Made by a program: the position numbers and the translations under genes. Source: Otis tarda (lineage: Eukaryota; Chordata; Aves; Otidiformes; Otididae). Taken from it: DNA of 64,000 nucleotides. The notes beneath the pieces were generated by a model, which ran no database searches, was not told the DNA's origin, and saw only the letters and a list, made by a program, of their open reading frames with translations. The stretch covers positions 135,111,053 to 135,175,052 of the forward strand of contig CM048552.1 in NCBI GenBank assembly GCA_026413225.1, read 5' to 3'. Of the stretch, positions 1 to 13,357 are shown piece by piece. How positions within the stretch are numbered: the first letter of the stretch is position 1; every line of letters begins with the position of its first letter.

Positions 1-605
1 CCACGGGCCACAGCCTCCTTCAGGCGTCCGCCTTTCCCCAAAGTGGGGTCCTCCACAGGCTGCAGGTGGATCTCTGCTCCTCCATGGACCTCCATGGGCT
101 GCAGGGGGACAACCTGCTTCACCGTGGGCTGCACCATGGGCTGCAGGGGAATCTTGGCCAGGAGCAGCATTACTGCTCCCCCTCCTTCTCCACTGACCTT
201 GGCATCTGCAGCCGTTACTCTCAGAAGAAATTCTTCACAACAGGCAGGCAGACGCCTCTCAGGTTCTCTTCACATCTCATCTCCATTTCTTGCAGCCAGG
301 CCGGGCTGAGTCGGGCCCAAACGGCTGCCCAGTGGGAGGCCAGAGGGTGAGGCCTGCAAGGCCCGTGCCCCCCGCCTCTGGCCCCACTCAGCTTCTTCAC
401 TTTTTTTTTCTTTTTTTTTTTTTAATTTATTTTCATCTTAAATATGTTATCACAGAGGCATTCTCACTGTCACCAGTGAGCTTAGCCTTAGCAGTGGCAA
501 ATCTGCCCTAGACCCAGCCAGGTCCATCAGTCAAAGAGGAAACTTCTAGCAGCTTCTCACAGAAGCTGCCACTGTAGCCCTCCCAGCTACGCAAAACCAG
601 CACAG
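1..605 (-). mobile_element. Old avian endogenous-retrovirus LTR fragment
   Basis: This stretch matches, from memory, a very common bird LTR family (ERVL-type, similar to those named TguLTR5 in zebra finch), read on the reverse strand. Recognisable parts are the repeated motif 'catgggctgcaggggga' and its variants at about 60-150, the 'cttaaatatgttatcacag' block near 437-455, and 'agcagcttctcacagaagc' near 549-567. The copy is incomplete: it runs off the window edge at base 1 and stops near 605 without a clear terminus. No internal retroviral genes are present here, so it could be a solo LTR or the edge of a larger element outside the window. Divergence from the remembered family looks substantial, which suggests an old insertion. 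The family name is uncertain. Confidence 0.6.
401..423. repeat. T-rich homopolymer tract
   Basis: Nine to ten T's, a single C, then about thirteen T's. It lies inside the LTR fragment, at a place where this LTR family normally has a shorter T tract, so it is likely an expanded simple repeat. Confidence 0.8.
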
Positions 606-610
606 ACACG

Positions 611-732
611 CTCCATCACCTCAATGTCTTTCTTGTACTGAGAGGCCCCAAACTGAACACAGTATTTGAGATGCGGCCTCACCAGTGCAGAGGGGGACAA
701 TCCCTTACTCCTGCTGACCACACTACTGATAA
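611..732 (-). mobile_element. CR1 LINE fragment, end of reverse transcriptase ORF
   Basis: Read on the reverse strand, this piece resembles the C-terminal part of the CR1 ORF2 protein. The translation contains patches like [11 protein letters not shown] and QYKKDIE, matching the conserved '[26 protein letters not shown]' region of avian CR1 (remembered consensus). Only about 40 codons remain and there is no 3' untranslated end. It abuts the LTR fragment, so one element probably inserted beside or into the other. It belongs to a different and older-looking CR1 subfamily than the plus-strand copies in this window. It has no coding capacity. Confidence 0.7.
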
Positions 733-1427
733 AAAAATTGTACACAATTTTATTACCATTGTAAATGCTTGCTTGCTTTTTAACAGTTAGGAAAAGTCCT
801 ATTTTGTGTTAGGCTTAGGAAAAATATCGTTTAGGGTGGTTCATAAGGCATGACTTGGAATAATTGTGATTTGGCTGGCACATTGCATTAAAGACCAAAT
901 GAAATAGTTCCTTAGCTTCATCTTTCAGGTAGATAGTTGCAGAAATAGGCATTGCTATTTGATAATCCAGGGAACAACTTCTGATTATAATAAGATCTAC
1001 AAAACACGTTTAATGCTATGAGTACAATCTTGGAAATTGTCATTGAAGATCACTGCCATGGTGGGAGATAGCTCTCATGGAAATGAAGTATACTGTAACT
1101 TGGATACAAATGATTACCTATAGAAGTGACATGTGAAAGCGTGATTATTGGGTCCTAACAGATATTTCAGTCTATCAATGGGGTAATACGCATGGAAGCT
1201 TTGACTTGGAACTTTATCTCCTAGAACCACACAATGCTGTCTTTTTGTAACTCTGTTGTTACCCCTATTTTCCATCTAGCAATCAAATGCATTGTAATAA
1301 GTAAAAATTTCGTCCGTGGTGGAGATGTGAGTATAATTGCAAAGTTTATACTGTTTTCATAGTTGCAAAATATGTTAAACGTGCTTATACTTAATTGAAA
1401 ACAGGGCTTCTGACAGAGTCACGGAGT
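733..1427. other. Non-coding stretch, nothing recognised
   Basis: AT-rich unique-looking sequence between the reverse CR1 fragment and the first plus-strand CR1. I see no open frame of interest, RNA gene or repeat beyond short A and T runs. Confidence 0.5.
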
Positions 1428-1740
1428 CCACAAGAAAGATGGGGAAAGGCTGTTTAGTAGGGCCTGTTGCAATAGGACGAGGGGTAATGGTTTTAAAATA
1501 GAGGGGGGTAGATTTAGATTGGAAATTAGGAAAAAATTTTTTACAATGCGAGTTATAGAACACTGGAACAGTTTGCCCAGAAAGGTGGTGGAGGCCCCAT
1601 CCCTGGAAACGTTCAAGGCCAGGCTGGATGAGGCTCTGAGCAACCTGATCTAGTGGGGGATGTCCCTGCTCCTTGCAGGGGGGTTGGACTAGATGACCTT
1701 TGAAGGTCCCTTCCAACCCTAACCATTCTATGATTCTATG
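1428..1740 (+). mobile_element. CR1 LINE, 5'-truncated 3' end
   Basis: A typical avian CR1 tail. It has 'agggcctgttgcaatagga', 'aatggttttaaaatagag', 'ttgcccagaaaggtggtgga', 'ggttggactagatgacc' and the terminal octamer repeat 'attctatgattctatg'. It covers the end of ORF2 and the 3' UTR only, as expected for the 5' truncation usual in CR1. Similarity to the copies at 33609 and 50870 is high, so it is relatively young for this window. The open frames overlapping it on both strands are by-products of the repeat and are not genes. Confidence 0.95.
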
Positions 1741-4700
1741 TGTTGGAAGGTGCTGAACTGACTGCCAGGACAGCAGGGAAACATGCTGGTTGTGCTTTTC
1801 TGAGTTGCATTTTTCAGTCTTTTGTAAAAAATGCAAAGACAACCCTGAATGCCAGTTAATTTTTCAATAATGAAGTGCTAACAACTACTGTAACTGCGGC
1901 CTTCCTGGGTGATTCCTCTTATACAGATAGCTTCCCTTATATGTGCATTTAATAATACAGACTAATGCTGTAATACATACATTATTTCAAAACTGTGTTA
2001 TATTGTGAATAAACTTTTGTCTCTGAAATGCTGAAACTCCTTAGATATAGGCATACATAAACCTACATCTAACAGCTAGGTGGCAGAAACTGTACCTTTT
2101 TAAAATAAAGTGATACTATAAATGCAGCAGTTTTGCTTTGTAGTGACTGTTCAGTTTCTTTAAAAGAAAGAATTTTGTGATACCTTTATATTGCCAGAAA
2201 TGCATCCTTTGAGAAGGCAAAAGTAAGCAATTTCCTTCTGTTTTATTGATGACATTTTTTCTCTAGGTGTCTAAATGATCAGAAATAGATTCTTCTATTC
2301 CACATGTACAATCTATGTGGTTTTAAAAGAAAAATAGCTGAGAGGTGTCACTTTGTGCTTCCACCACTGTGGCTTTCTTACCGTCTGCTGTCATTTAGCT
2401 GTCATACCTTGTACAACTATATACACGCACCAATTAAGCTGTTCTTGTGAAAGAAGGTTTGGTAAGTGAGCATGCCTATGTAGACCAGAAGCTTAGGCTG
2501 TAAGTATTTGGAAGCAGGGACTGATTTGTGGGTTTGCGCATCACTCATCAGAGCTGAAGCTCACCATAATTATGTGGTCTATGTCCTTTTATAATGCAGC
2601 GATTATGGGGAACAGTACGGGGGGAAAAGTTTTCTCTATTTTAAGATATGCTACTGTTTCAAAAAGAATGCCTTATCTGTTAGAAGTAACTCAGCCCAAA
2701 ATGGAAATATGACTAGCAACAAACACTGTGCCCTGCTAGGAAATTCTCTAAACTCAGTTTATCACTGCAATTACACATATGGCTTGTTCAGTCCTTTGCT
2801 GGGCAGAGATGGTAAGTCCTTTTGGTGTGCTGCTTTAAATTCTTTGGCCTTCAAACCCTTTCTTTGTCGTATCTGGCTGATGACCACTGTGGTTAGAATG
2901 AGAAGACTTAAGATCAACTCTGCATATATCTCTGAACTTCCAAACAGAGCCGTCATTAGAGCTGTCAGCTGTTACACTAAAGCATTGAAGTGGTTAGGGT
3001 GAAACCCTTGCTTTCATGCCTGAGTAAGAAACTTCTTCAGGGTTCTTCAGTTCTGTGGTCGTAACAGTGATAGAACAGTCATGTGCTGTGATTAGAGGAA
3101 CTGTTAGAAAGCAAAGCAAAAGTGAAGACCTAACCGTTTTTGAGCAATGGTGGCCCAGCCCTGCTGGGTTTTTCCTCTGTAAAACATTGGGTCAGCAGTG
3201 TGTGAAATGGCTGTCTGTCTTCAGACTCCATTTGCTACAGCACATTTGCTAGTCTGCAAACTACCCATGCTGTGTCAACAGCTTAAAAAGTACTTTTGAG
3301 CGTACAATCTTATCAAAGTTACACAAGTTAGTTTGTTTTAAGAAGAGTGCAGTAGAGTTACTGAAGAACCATCAGGTTATTTTGTGTGACAGGTTGAGAA
3401 ATAAATGCCTTGTTACAAAATGAGATGTTTAAGAAAATGCTTGAGAATGCAGAAATCATGCCCTTTCTGAATGAGTACTTTTTGTACAACAGCTCTCTTA
3501 ACTCTTGAATGACCAAAAAACTTGATTCTTTAACAGCCAGGTGTATGGGACTTTGGAACATAAAAACTGTGAGATAGTTCATTTATTGTGATGTTTAAAC
3601 TTCATTGAATGTGATGCTAACTCAGAAGACAACATGCAAGTTTTCATAACAACTGAAATTGTCGAGAGCATGATGTCCTAAACGGTAACGAGAGGGGTCA
3701 GTGGATCTTACATGTAGTGAACATTGAGGAACAGAAGTCTTACGTAGCAGTTGAATAATCTGTAGAGTTACTGTAAAGCCCTGTCAGTCACTCTTGCTTT
3801 TTAATGTCAATTTTGCATATTAACATTATTGAGAGGCTTTATGTTTTTGACTACAGAAAGTGCTGTCTGATTAAAATGTTCTTGAGAGTCTTCCCAAGCG
3901 CATTTTTTACAGGAACAAGCATATTGACGTAGCAAAATGGTAAGCTGTTCATTAAGGCAATCTGCCAAAGTGGCAAACACCATGTGATTTACGTAAATTT
4001 AAAGCCATATCTGTACCTGTTTCTTGGTTTTCTGGCTTTAAGCAAATAAGTTGAATTATTTTAGCTCACTTCTCTTTCATTTGCTTATATATTCAGGATA
4101 CTCTAATGGGTAACTGCTATCTTCAAAATGCTGTGGTGCTTAAATGGAGGGTAATACTGAAGAGGTTTCTCTGTTGAAAAACATGACTTAGAGTTGCAGG
4201 TTTAATTCATACTTGTTCTTAGCATTTTCAACTAGTGTATGAGTCTGCACCCTCCGAAAGAGGGTGTCTGAAAACGCTTATAAATCTTGTCCCTCTGGTT
4301 TCTCCTGTTGCCTTATGCTAAAGCAGAAAACTGGAAGAAGCAGCAGACTGTGGAAAGAGGCATTGCCTTGCCTTTGAGAAACCAATGTAAAATTATTCTT
4401 GCAGTTTTAGTTTCCTTCCAGCACTCTCCCACTATGTTATTTTTCCTCTCTACCTTTCCATGTATGTTTGTCTAAATATGAGACTTAAAGTTTCTAATCA
4501 GTTAAGAGGGGAAAAAAACCACATGAAGCTAAACCCAAAAACTAAGCAAGAAAAAGCCCCGAAAAAAACCCCATTGCTGATTCAGATTTTTAATTTGGAG
4601 CTCTCTGTGGCTCTGTCACCTCTGAAGCTTCACAAATAATAAAAAAAATGCTTTGGCTGCAAACCAGCCTATTGTTGTTTTCTGTATTTACATGGGAAGG

Positions 4701-7700
4701 CTGAGTTGCATGATAATCTAGGTGTCAGGGGAACCTCTGCTATGAGAAAGAGCTGGCTGACAGGCTTTAGGGTTTGGAGAAGAGCAACTACATTTCCTAG
4801 AGTTTCATGCCTGATGGCTCTTGAATGGAGAAGCTCTTTTAGCCTTGAGACATGCAGTCCCTTCCTGCTTCAAAGATGAATTTTTCCTTGTGCTCTGCAA
4901 GTAAAGTTAGCTGTACCCTTCTAGTGACCATTCAAATGAAGGCAGAGATCCCACAGCTGGAGGAAGGAAGGGGAACATCTGCTGTGAGCCCTTATGAGGT
5001 GGTAATCCCTGCTCAACTGGTGACTGAGTGACCTGAGTTGAAGAGGAGAGGGGGCAGGCGATGAGCAGGGAGAATGTGGCAGAGATAGGGAAAGCTGTAC
5101 ATGGGGGAAAACTGGACAGTTGTGGGAAAAGAGGCACTCCTTGAAGAGGAGGTTAAAAAAGAAAAAAAAAAATGGTCTAAATGGGAAGCAAGTTCAAATT
5201 TGTGCTTCGGACCCCATCGGTCAAATACTGATTTATCTCCACATGCAACTTCCGTATATGTTTTAATGTATTATTACTTCTGTGGATGTTAGTGTATGCA
5301 TTTTGTTTTGGGTATGTAATGTTTGTAATGGAATGTGGCATAAATCAACTGGAATATAAACTCATGTTGTGCCCATTTCACAATTTAGTACTCCTTTCCA
5401 CTCTTACGTTATGATGAGTTATGGTTTAATATCTGTTGGGACAAATCGGGCTACATGGCAAATTGTGGGAGAAAGTGTATGTGGCTATTACTCATTATGA
5501 TTTTAGGCGTAAGTAATGGCTCTTTGTCTTTCTCCCTCTCCCGTTTCATAAACTAATCTGAGTCTTAGCTTCAGAGCCACTGATTTACATGTATGAGCAG
5601 TTTCTCACCTGAGCAGCCTGTCCTCTAGCCTCAGGTAATGATTGCTTATGAAATATATGCGGGATTCGCAGTCTGGTTCAAAAGAATTTGGGAAACTTTG
5701 TCAATGCTTCGCATTTTTCAAGGACACAGGGCGCAATGTTTTCAGGCCAGATTCTGATATCCCTTCTTAATGAACAGTTTCCACTGCAACAAAGTCCAAA
5801 TCCAAATGTTGAATGTGGTAGCTCTGATGAAAGCAGCAGAATTTGACCCCTTTTGGTTCTCACTGCGTCTGCCGTGAGCTTCAATAATGTTTTTTCATGG
5901 TGTTTGTGAGATAATCCCATTTTTTTTTCTGCTTGATTTATTTCTAACAACTCTGAAGGCCAATGAATATGGGATTCTCTGGAATGAAGTGTGTGTTTGG
6001 AGGCTGAGGGGAGTGTCAAGCTGGTTTTTGTCCTTTTGTTTTTAACCCCTCTTCCATAGAAGACACAGTGTCCTACAGACAGATAGAACAATGCTATATT
6101 CCGTTTTAGCATCAAATCACAAGTGGGGTCTTTGAAATGAAATTTGGCGAATTGCCTGGATATGTTCAGTTTTTAACAAGCGCTGCTTTGTGCATTAGCA
6201 CCCCACGTTTCCTCCCTCCCTCCCCCCGACACTGCCACTGAAGAGAGGAGGAGAAACAAAAAAACCCAAAACAGAATAAAAGCATCTGCTAGAGTGAAAA
6301 TGGGGAAGAAAGAAGGGATGAAAAGAGGAGAAAAGATGTATTCCAGAACAGCTGTCAAATTTGTCGAAAGAGCTGGACATAATTTTTAAGTTAGTCATGC
6401 TCCTAAGTATCTGATTACATGTACATAGATCTTTTTTTCTTTTTTTTTTTGAACGTTAGCTGCAGTTTAGATGCAACACAACTTTTTTTTTTGTAGAGAA
6501 TGCAGCTTGATTTTCTGCACAATGTGTGAATGCTCAGATGAGCGTGTGAATATTTGACACACATTCTTTTTGTGTATGTATGTAATTGGAGATATGCTGC
6601 AGTGAGGAAGGTAGATTATTATTGAGCATAGTAGCTAAGTAAAGCTTTGACAGACTTCAAGGTACATGTTAAGACTGTATTTTATTAAACATTAATGTTT
6701 GTGCTGCTTTTCTTTTAATTTGCCGAAGGATAAATGGAAGTGTCAAGCTCAAAGGATTATTTTCCTTGAAAGAGATCTGTGAAAATGTATCTCATGACCT
6801 GAAAGAAAGTAATCTGTGAAGAAAACTAATGTCCTGCTCTTGGTAAGAGTGTTGTTAACTTATTGGTGAAATGGTAGGCGAAGACCTCCTTCCCACCCTC
6901 TGGTACCTCATTCTAGTTAGGTCAAGCAGTGTGATTGATTGCGAATCACCATTAAGGTACCATTTTTGCTCAGCTGAAAAATGTGTATCTGCTAAGTTTA
7001 ATGCAGCGTGTTGTTTCAGTCTACCTACAGAGCAAAATTTCTGATTTAAATGGGGATATATTCCTAAAAGTAACTGTCCTGCAATGGCTGCACCCAGTGT
7101 TGTGTTCCTAGGAGGGAGGAATCATGCACAAGCTAGCCCTTTAATGAGACAGAGAAGGAGAGAGGGGAGTATAGAGGAGGCGACCTTCTCTGCTCCCCAG
7201 CTGTGCTACACTTGTAGGAGTTGGGGTCACCAGACAAAGCTGAAAATTGAGAGCTGTGAAGCTGAAGGAAATTCTTGTAATTCTTTGGAACTACAGGCAG
7301 AATTATTTCACAGTGAAAATGGTACCAGAGGAGTGTATAAGCTCAAATATTTTAAATTCAGGTAGCGAAGGAAAATCAGTAGTCAAGTAAATGGCCATAG
7401 CAGATGGTAGGTATTTCTGCATTTGTGTTTTATTTTTGACCCAGGGATGGTGCTCTGAAGCAAATCTCATTGATCATCTTACACTGTGCTTTGGTTCCGA
7501 TCTCAGAGCAGTTCTGGAGCATGTAAACTGAATTCCTTTCAGATGAAACCGGACTGAAACGTGCCCTCCAGGAGGTCACCTGGAAAGTTCCCGCCACTGA
7601 GGACTGATCAGTTCATGGGATCAGGCTTGAGCTGGGTTGGAGTCACCTACCCTCCTCTCCTCTGGAAGTGCAGGTTCTGTGAGTGTTGAGGCCTCAGCAG

Positions 7701-10700
7701 CAACTGTTCACCCCATGAGTCTGCTTCTGTCCCTTTGCAAATTTATTTCTCAGTTAGTTCTCTAGTGACCACTTAAACAGTGTTGACTGAGCTATAGATA
7801 GCATTTGTGATAAATTTGCACGTGGTTTTGTTATGCATACAATACGCAGGCCTATTTTAAGAAGGTACATAATCTCAGTTTCGTAATTTGTTAGAAGACG
7901 GAGGATGACTATTTTTAAAAAATAAATCAGTTTAAAGTAAGGCTTTGTTTCAGTGAAGAGCACATCCTTTTAATGTATTCCAACACCTTCAGTTTTTATT
8001 AGTTGACTAAAACAAGGTTTGTACCAAACCTGTCTTTAAAAGAGGCATGTCTAGCTAGTAAGTAGAAGTAGTTGCATCTGATCACTCCTGACTACATGTA
8101 TGCTGTATTTTAAACCCACATGCAATCTCCCACGTGTTGCCAGCGATCCACACTTGATTTGACACAAGTCTTCATGAGACAGTACAGGTCTGAGGGAAGC
8201 TGGAGAGGTGGGGAGCCCTCCCAGGGAGGTGGGGGGAGCAGGGGAGCTCATGCTTGTCCAGCCTCTGCACAGTCCCTACCTCTCTCCTTTCTGCAGCGCA
8301 GGTGGGCTGTGGGCACCAGGGCAGGGGCTGGCATGGCCTCACCTTACCTCCAGGCTGCCTGTGGCGGCGTCCTGAGGACTTCTGCCTGCTGTGGGGCCGG
8401 TGAGGTTAGACAGCTTGTATTCAGGCTGCCTAATGCAGTCTAGCGGTGTGCTGCTTTTGGCAGGATGATTCGCAAAAATCCTGTGATCACAGAAGGAATG
8501 TGCAGGGCTGGCTCTGGGGAGCACTTCCTGGCCCCGTGGGTGAAGGTGATGGCTAAGGTTGGGTTTTTTCCAAATCTGAATCACTTTCTCAACTCTAAGT
8601 GACTGCACTAGAAAATAAATTGAAATGAGCGAAATGTTTGCTCCACAGCAGGAAAATAAGGATTTAGAGAAAAAAGCCATTTCAATAGCCTCTAATTCTA
8701 GGTGCTTAGCTAGTAACTGCTGCTAATCTGATTTGTCTGTCTTTAAAACCTGACAGCATAAACTACTCAGGTGTGTGCTATACACAGTAATCATGTAGGT
8801 AGTACATAAGTGTAAGCCTCAGCGTGGGTTTTCAAAGCTCAAAAGTAGTTTTACTTCTGAAGAAAACTGAAGGAAGCCTTTAATTTAGGTTTTTAATTTA
8901 CTTCTGTGTTATGTTCCTCCCCACCCACCATGCAGTCCCCCAGCCATGCTTAGATACATGACCAGGGTTCAGAGTAGTGTCTGCCAAGGAAATTGTGCAT
9001 GTGAAGCATGAAAAGTCAGCAGGTAAAAGGCATTCCACAAGGGAATGAAGTTATTGTGACTTATTTCACCTTGGCTTTTAGCTATTTGGTGCTTTTTTTG
9101 ATTTGTGGTTGTTTCTGTGGTTCTCTCTTTACATTGTGTTTAGGTTTGGCAGAGCAGACTTCAGGAAGAAGTAAAACAATGAAGTGATGCTAAAATGGTG
9201 GTGTTGAATAGGCTGTAACACAACTTCTGAGCTTCTGGAGTGCTTATTCAGGTAGAGTACCGAAGGAAATAGTTCGGTATTTTTAGTCAAACGGGACATT
9301 TACCACAGCTTGCTGCAGCCTGGTGGGTGAAACCCGTGTCTCTTGCTGAGCCTGATGAGAGCTGTGGCTCTCCCGTGCCAGGTCCACGTCTGCACAGAGA
9401 GGGACGGCTGTGCACAACTGGTAGATGCAGCGTGAGGTGGCCGTGTCCTACGCGAGCAAGCAGTGTGGCTCGTTAGGGTTGGATCTATAGAGTGAAACCA
9501 CTGTTGATAAGGTCCCAGTGTCCTTGCTGGACACGTTGCTGGAGGATGGAGGGTCCCGCCAAATTAGCTCTGGTCTGAGCGTGAAAACTGGGTGCATTTA
9601 CACAGTTGGGATGCGTTAAGTGTGCTCCTGGAGCACAGGTTTTAGTTTAGTTTCATTGAAAAGAAAGCCAGTTTGTGTGCTCTGAGACTACACCACAACA
9701 CGGGAGAAGGTATGGGATGGGGGGATGACTGGGAGATTTGTGTCAGAAGTGCACGTGTCATTTCATCTAAATAGTAATTTTTAGGGGTTTGTAGTATAGA
9801 TGCTCCTCAGCTGTTTGATCCCTGTGTGGTTTTGTAAGAGGGCAGTGCTAATTTTGCCTGTTCAACTTCAGCTTTAGTGTTCCCTGGCTATTGAATGTGT
9901 TCCTGCAATGTCCCTAGCTTTTTTGTTTGTTTGCTTTTGGCTGGAGCATATCACTTGGTTATAATTCAGATGATACACAACTCAGATGATATTGTCTGTC
10001 AGTACTAAACTGCAGTGTTGCCCTTGTCAAAACTTGGCTCCAGCTGTTCACCAGAGTGGTGTGAATGGTGTTTGAGTGTCCACATCTGGTCATTTTGGAA
10101 CAGGTTTAGTACATTCCTTTCGGTGCTAGAGTTTAATTTGCAGCTGGAAAGCAGACCAGCGCAACTCTGAATTACTCAGTTTCAGATAAATGCTTTTCTT
10201 TGTGACCGCTTTGTGAAAATGATTTATGGGAATACTCTGTATCCTGATAGGTTTCTAGGCTTCTCCCCCTTCTTCCACCACCTGCCTCGAGTCTGACATC
10301 CTGCAACTCGTGTTAGTCTTTTCATCTGCTTGCTAAGTATATATTCATTATGTAAGCTGAAGATACGGACCATGTAATTAAAGCAATAAACTGAAATAGA
10401 AATTTAAATTGCATACCTTTTGGCAGTTGTGGGAATTAAGAAGAATGAAAAATTGAGCATTTGCAGATGAGTACCAGCAACTTGTCTGTCCTGCACTTCA
10501 GGAATGTTTTTGTAATCTGTTTCAGTACTCTTGAAATAAAACCACTCCAAAGTAGGAAGAGGGACTTTCACTGTCTGGGAGAGCCAGCGATTGATTCTGG
10601 GCAAGCAAAATTAGATTGTTTCCTACAGAATTGCACTCAAATGTGTTTTGAATAGTAAGGCAATTTTCCCCGGGAGGGGGCATGTGTGAAGATAATTACG

Positions 10701-13072
10701 GATCTGTATAGATCTCAGTGATGCTTGAATTCAGCGAAGCTCAGTTTTCAAGACTCCATGATAATAAACTGAGAGTACTTGTTTTCCCTTGCAGGCTCAG
10801 ATCTTGATATTTCTTTCTAAGCAGCAAGTGGAGAAGGAGGAACGGAGGCTGCCTTTCCTCCACAATTGTGTCTTTGACTCTGCTCAACTGTTGACCTTGT
10901 CATTGCTAGTGTCTCTGCATCTCACATCTTCTATGAGGGGAAAATCATAAGGCTGTTCTTGTTTTACTATTTGTGGTTTCTAAAGGTAGAGGATCAGGCT
11001 ACTTTCTTTTTCTTTAATAATAATCAACCCTTATTAATTTGGTTTTGAATCATTGTAAAAGGTTTAACTGGTTTTAAATCATTATGTCATTTATTAATGA
11101 AATTTGAGCAAAGAACTTGACCATTGATAGTTACCTGTATTGTGGAAATGTAGACCTATTTTTTAAGGTGCAAAATGTCTTTTAGAGTGAGTTGCTGAAC
11201 TTTTTTTTTTCTTCTGCAGTTCTCAGTTGACTGGCCAAGAATGCTTTTCGTCCCAGCTCCCCCAGTCATTTCCTACCTGCTTCATTGCTGGAACCAGCTG
11301 ATGCAAGCTGTTTCCTTGCAGTTGTCAGTTTGCTACTTTAGCAGCTCTTGGGATGGTATGCACAAAATAAGTGTGATTTCCAGGACCAGTCAAAATTGAT
11401 ACTGAAGTGTTAGACAGAGAGACCATGGGAAGTGTGGGTGGTGATGACTTGCTAATTGCCACCTCATCTGAATTGCTGCAGGACACTATTACTGCTTTCT
11501 GCCTGGAATGCAGGGGGAGAACTTGCTGCCATTAATCTATAGTCATGTCTAAAAAACCGGTCCATTTTTTTCTGCTTTCTAAAATAACTTTGAAAAATAC
11601 ATCATCCAGTTCCAGCAAAGAGGAAGCCACGTAATTGTTTATTGGTTTTACCATTGGGAAGATGGGTAGTTAGAAGCACAGATGTGCTTGGTTTGTAACC
11701 CCATGTGCGAAACTGATCAGGCAGTATATGGAAGAAGGTACACATTTGAATTCCTCTCTGGACATGTGTCACTATGCACAGTAATCCCTTGACAAATTTT
11801 CTGCTAGTTTAAAGGTTGTTTCTATTGTGCAAGCATTTTCCCTCTACCTCAAAACAACGTGAGTGCATTCACTGTGATCTCTTTAGCATTATACCACTTA
11901 CTTATTTTCTGTCTTTGCTAACTAAGTTAGCAAACCACTAACTTGAAATGATTAAAATGCACTGTCTAAATAAATAACTAAAAAGTACTTTACTCTTAAA
12001 AACCCCCCTAAGTGACTACTGCATGCTTTGCATTTGAAGTAGGTCAGTTTGAATCCTCATGCTTTTGTGCAGACTCCTGATGCGGAGGTAGTTCATGTGA
12101 AGAGAAGGACTTGCCGAGAAATTTGGGTTTTTTTTTTGTTTTGAGCTGAAAGAATGCTATAGCAGTGTGGAAGGTCGTGTTTTGTTTATTGGGAGGGAGG
12201 CAGAATGCTGTTTCTCAGATTGCCTTATGGACCTGAGTCAGGGCTTGGATTGTTAAATTGTATTTGTTTGCAGGAGACTACTACTTCTATAAAATCAGTC
12301 AGAATACAGACTTTTTTGGGTTTTCCTTACTGTAAGCCAGTGAAAGTACTTAATGTGCATACGTGCACACAGATGTATATGTACACATATATAAACATAA
12401 AAACCCTTTCCTGCATGGTCAGAGTGTTTATCTAGTATTATAGTCCATCTCTCTTTTCTTAACATGAAATGCATACGGTATATTTGCTGGCATATTTTAT
12501 AAAAATTGTTGTTGAACTTGCTAGGTGTCTGTTACAGCTTGTAATTAAAAGAAGTAACCTCTTACTGTCCGGCAAGTTTGGTTTTTTTATTCAGATACTA
12601 TATTGATGTATCTTGATTGTTTTTACAGTGCAATTAGAATTTTTTTTAATTTCTTTTTTTTTTCCTGTTGTGGTGGAAGACTTTTGACAAGAGTAGTGGC
12701 TCTTAGTGAGAAGTCAATGAAACTGAAGTTGTTGACTAGCCTAACTGCTGCAGGAAAAGAAGAGCATGCCTTTTGGGTACTTTGTTATGGACACTGCTTT
12801 TTTAGAAGGGGGTTTGTTGGAGCTTCTCTCCACATCCTGTCAGTGTAAGAACCACTGAAATGCTCAAAGCAAATTAAAAATGAGTTGTTTCTCCTTGAGC
12901 TACTGCTTCTTTGTAGCTGCTTTACCTTGTATTGAGAGATCAGAGAGGGAAGTCCAGCATAAATAGTGAAATGTTTAGGGGTCTGAAGCATATGACCAAA
13001 GAGGCTGAGGGACGGAAGAAGGCTTGGGTTGGGGGCCGGATCTAACTCTCAAGTCATAATGGGAGTGTTGTA
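1741..13072. other. Long non-coding stretch
   Basis: About 11 kb with no frame I would call a gene. The open frames present are short, low in complexity and lack recognisable protein features. It contains scattered T or A runs (about 6431-6450, 6483-6492, 12129-12138 and 12637-12664). A slightly GC-richer patch lies at 8180-8420, with G/C-rich but not CpG-dense sequence, and a modest CpG-containing patch at 9320-9560. No tRNA, snoRNA or clear interspersed repeat was recognised. It could be intronic or intergenic. Confidence 0.5.
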
Positions 13073-13357
13073 GAGAAGGTGGAGATAAATACTTCTCAGG
13101 TGTGCACACCAAAAAGACAGGAGGCAATTGTCACTTGTTGCAATAAGAGAAATTTTTAATTAGATGTAAGAAGAAGAAACTGCAATGAGAGTGGTTAAGT
13201 GCTGGAAGTCGCTCTGAGAGGTTGTGGACACTCTAACCTTGGAGATTTTCGAAACTCAGCTGGGCAAGGCCCCTGAGCAATGTGGTCTAACTTTGAAACT
13301 AGCCCTTTTATAAACAGGAGTTTGAACTCGTTCACCACCTTCAGAGAGCCCTTTCAA
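13073..13357 (+). mobile_element. Old, diverged CR1 LINE 3' region
   Basis: The order of motifs follows an older CR1 subfamily: 'ggagataaatacttctcagg', then 'gacaggaggcaattg' and 'agagtggttaagtgctgg'. After these come 'gaggttgtggacactct', 'ccttggagattttc' and 'tgggcaaggcccctgagcaa'. The last part, around 'tttgaactcgttcaccacc' and 'agagagccctttcaaatgag', is a decayed form of the usual 'ggttggactagatgatctccagaggtcccttccaac' tail. No terminal octamer repeats remain. It shares its style with the copy at 35505, and many substitutions imply great age. Boundaries are approximate. Confidence 0.7.

Noticed and set aside
43-350. Overlapping open frames of 88 and 94 codons with repeated MGCRG or HGLQG-like words
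   Set aside because: The repetition comes from the internal repeats of the LTR fragment and not from a protein.
1375-1842. 155-codon reverse-strand open frame
   Set aside because: It lies across the antisense of the CR1 copy at 1428-1740, so its length comes from the repeat.
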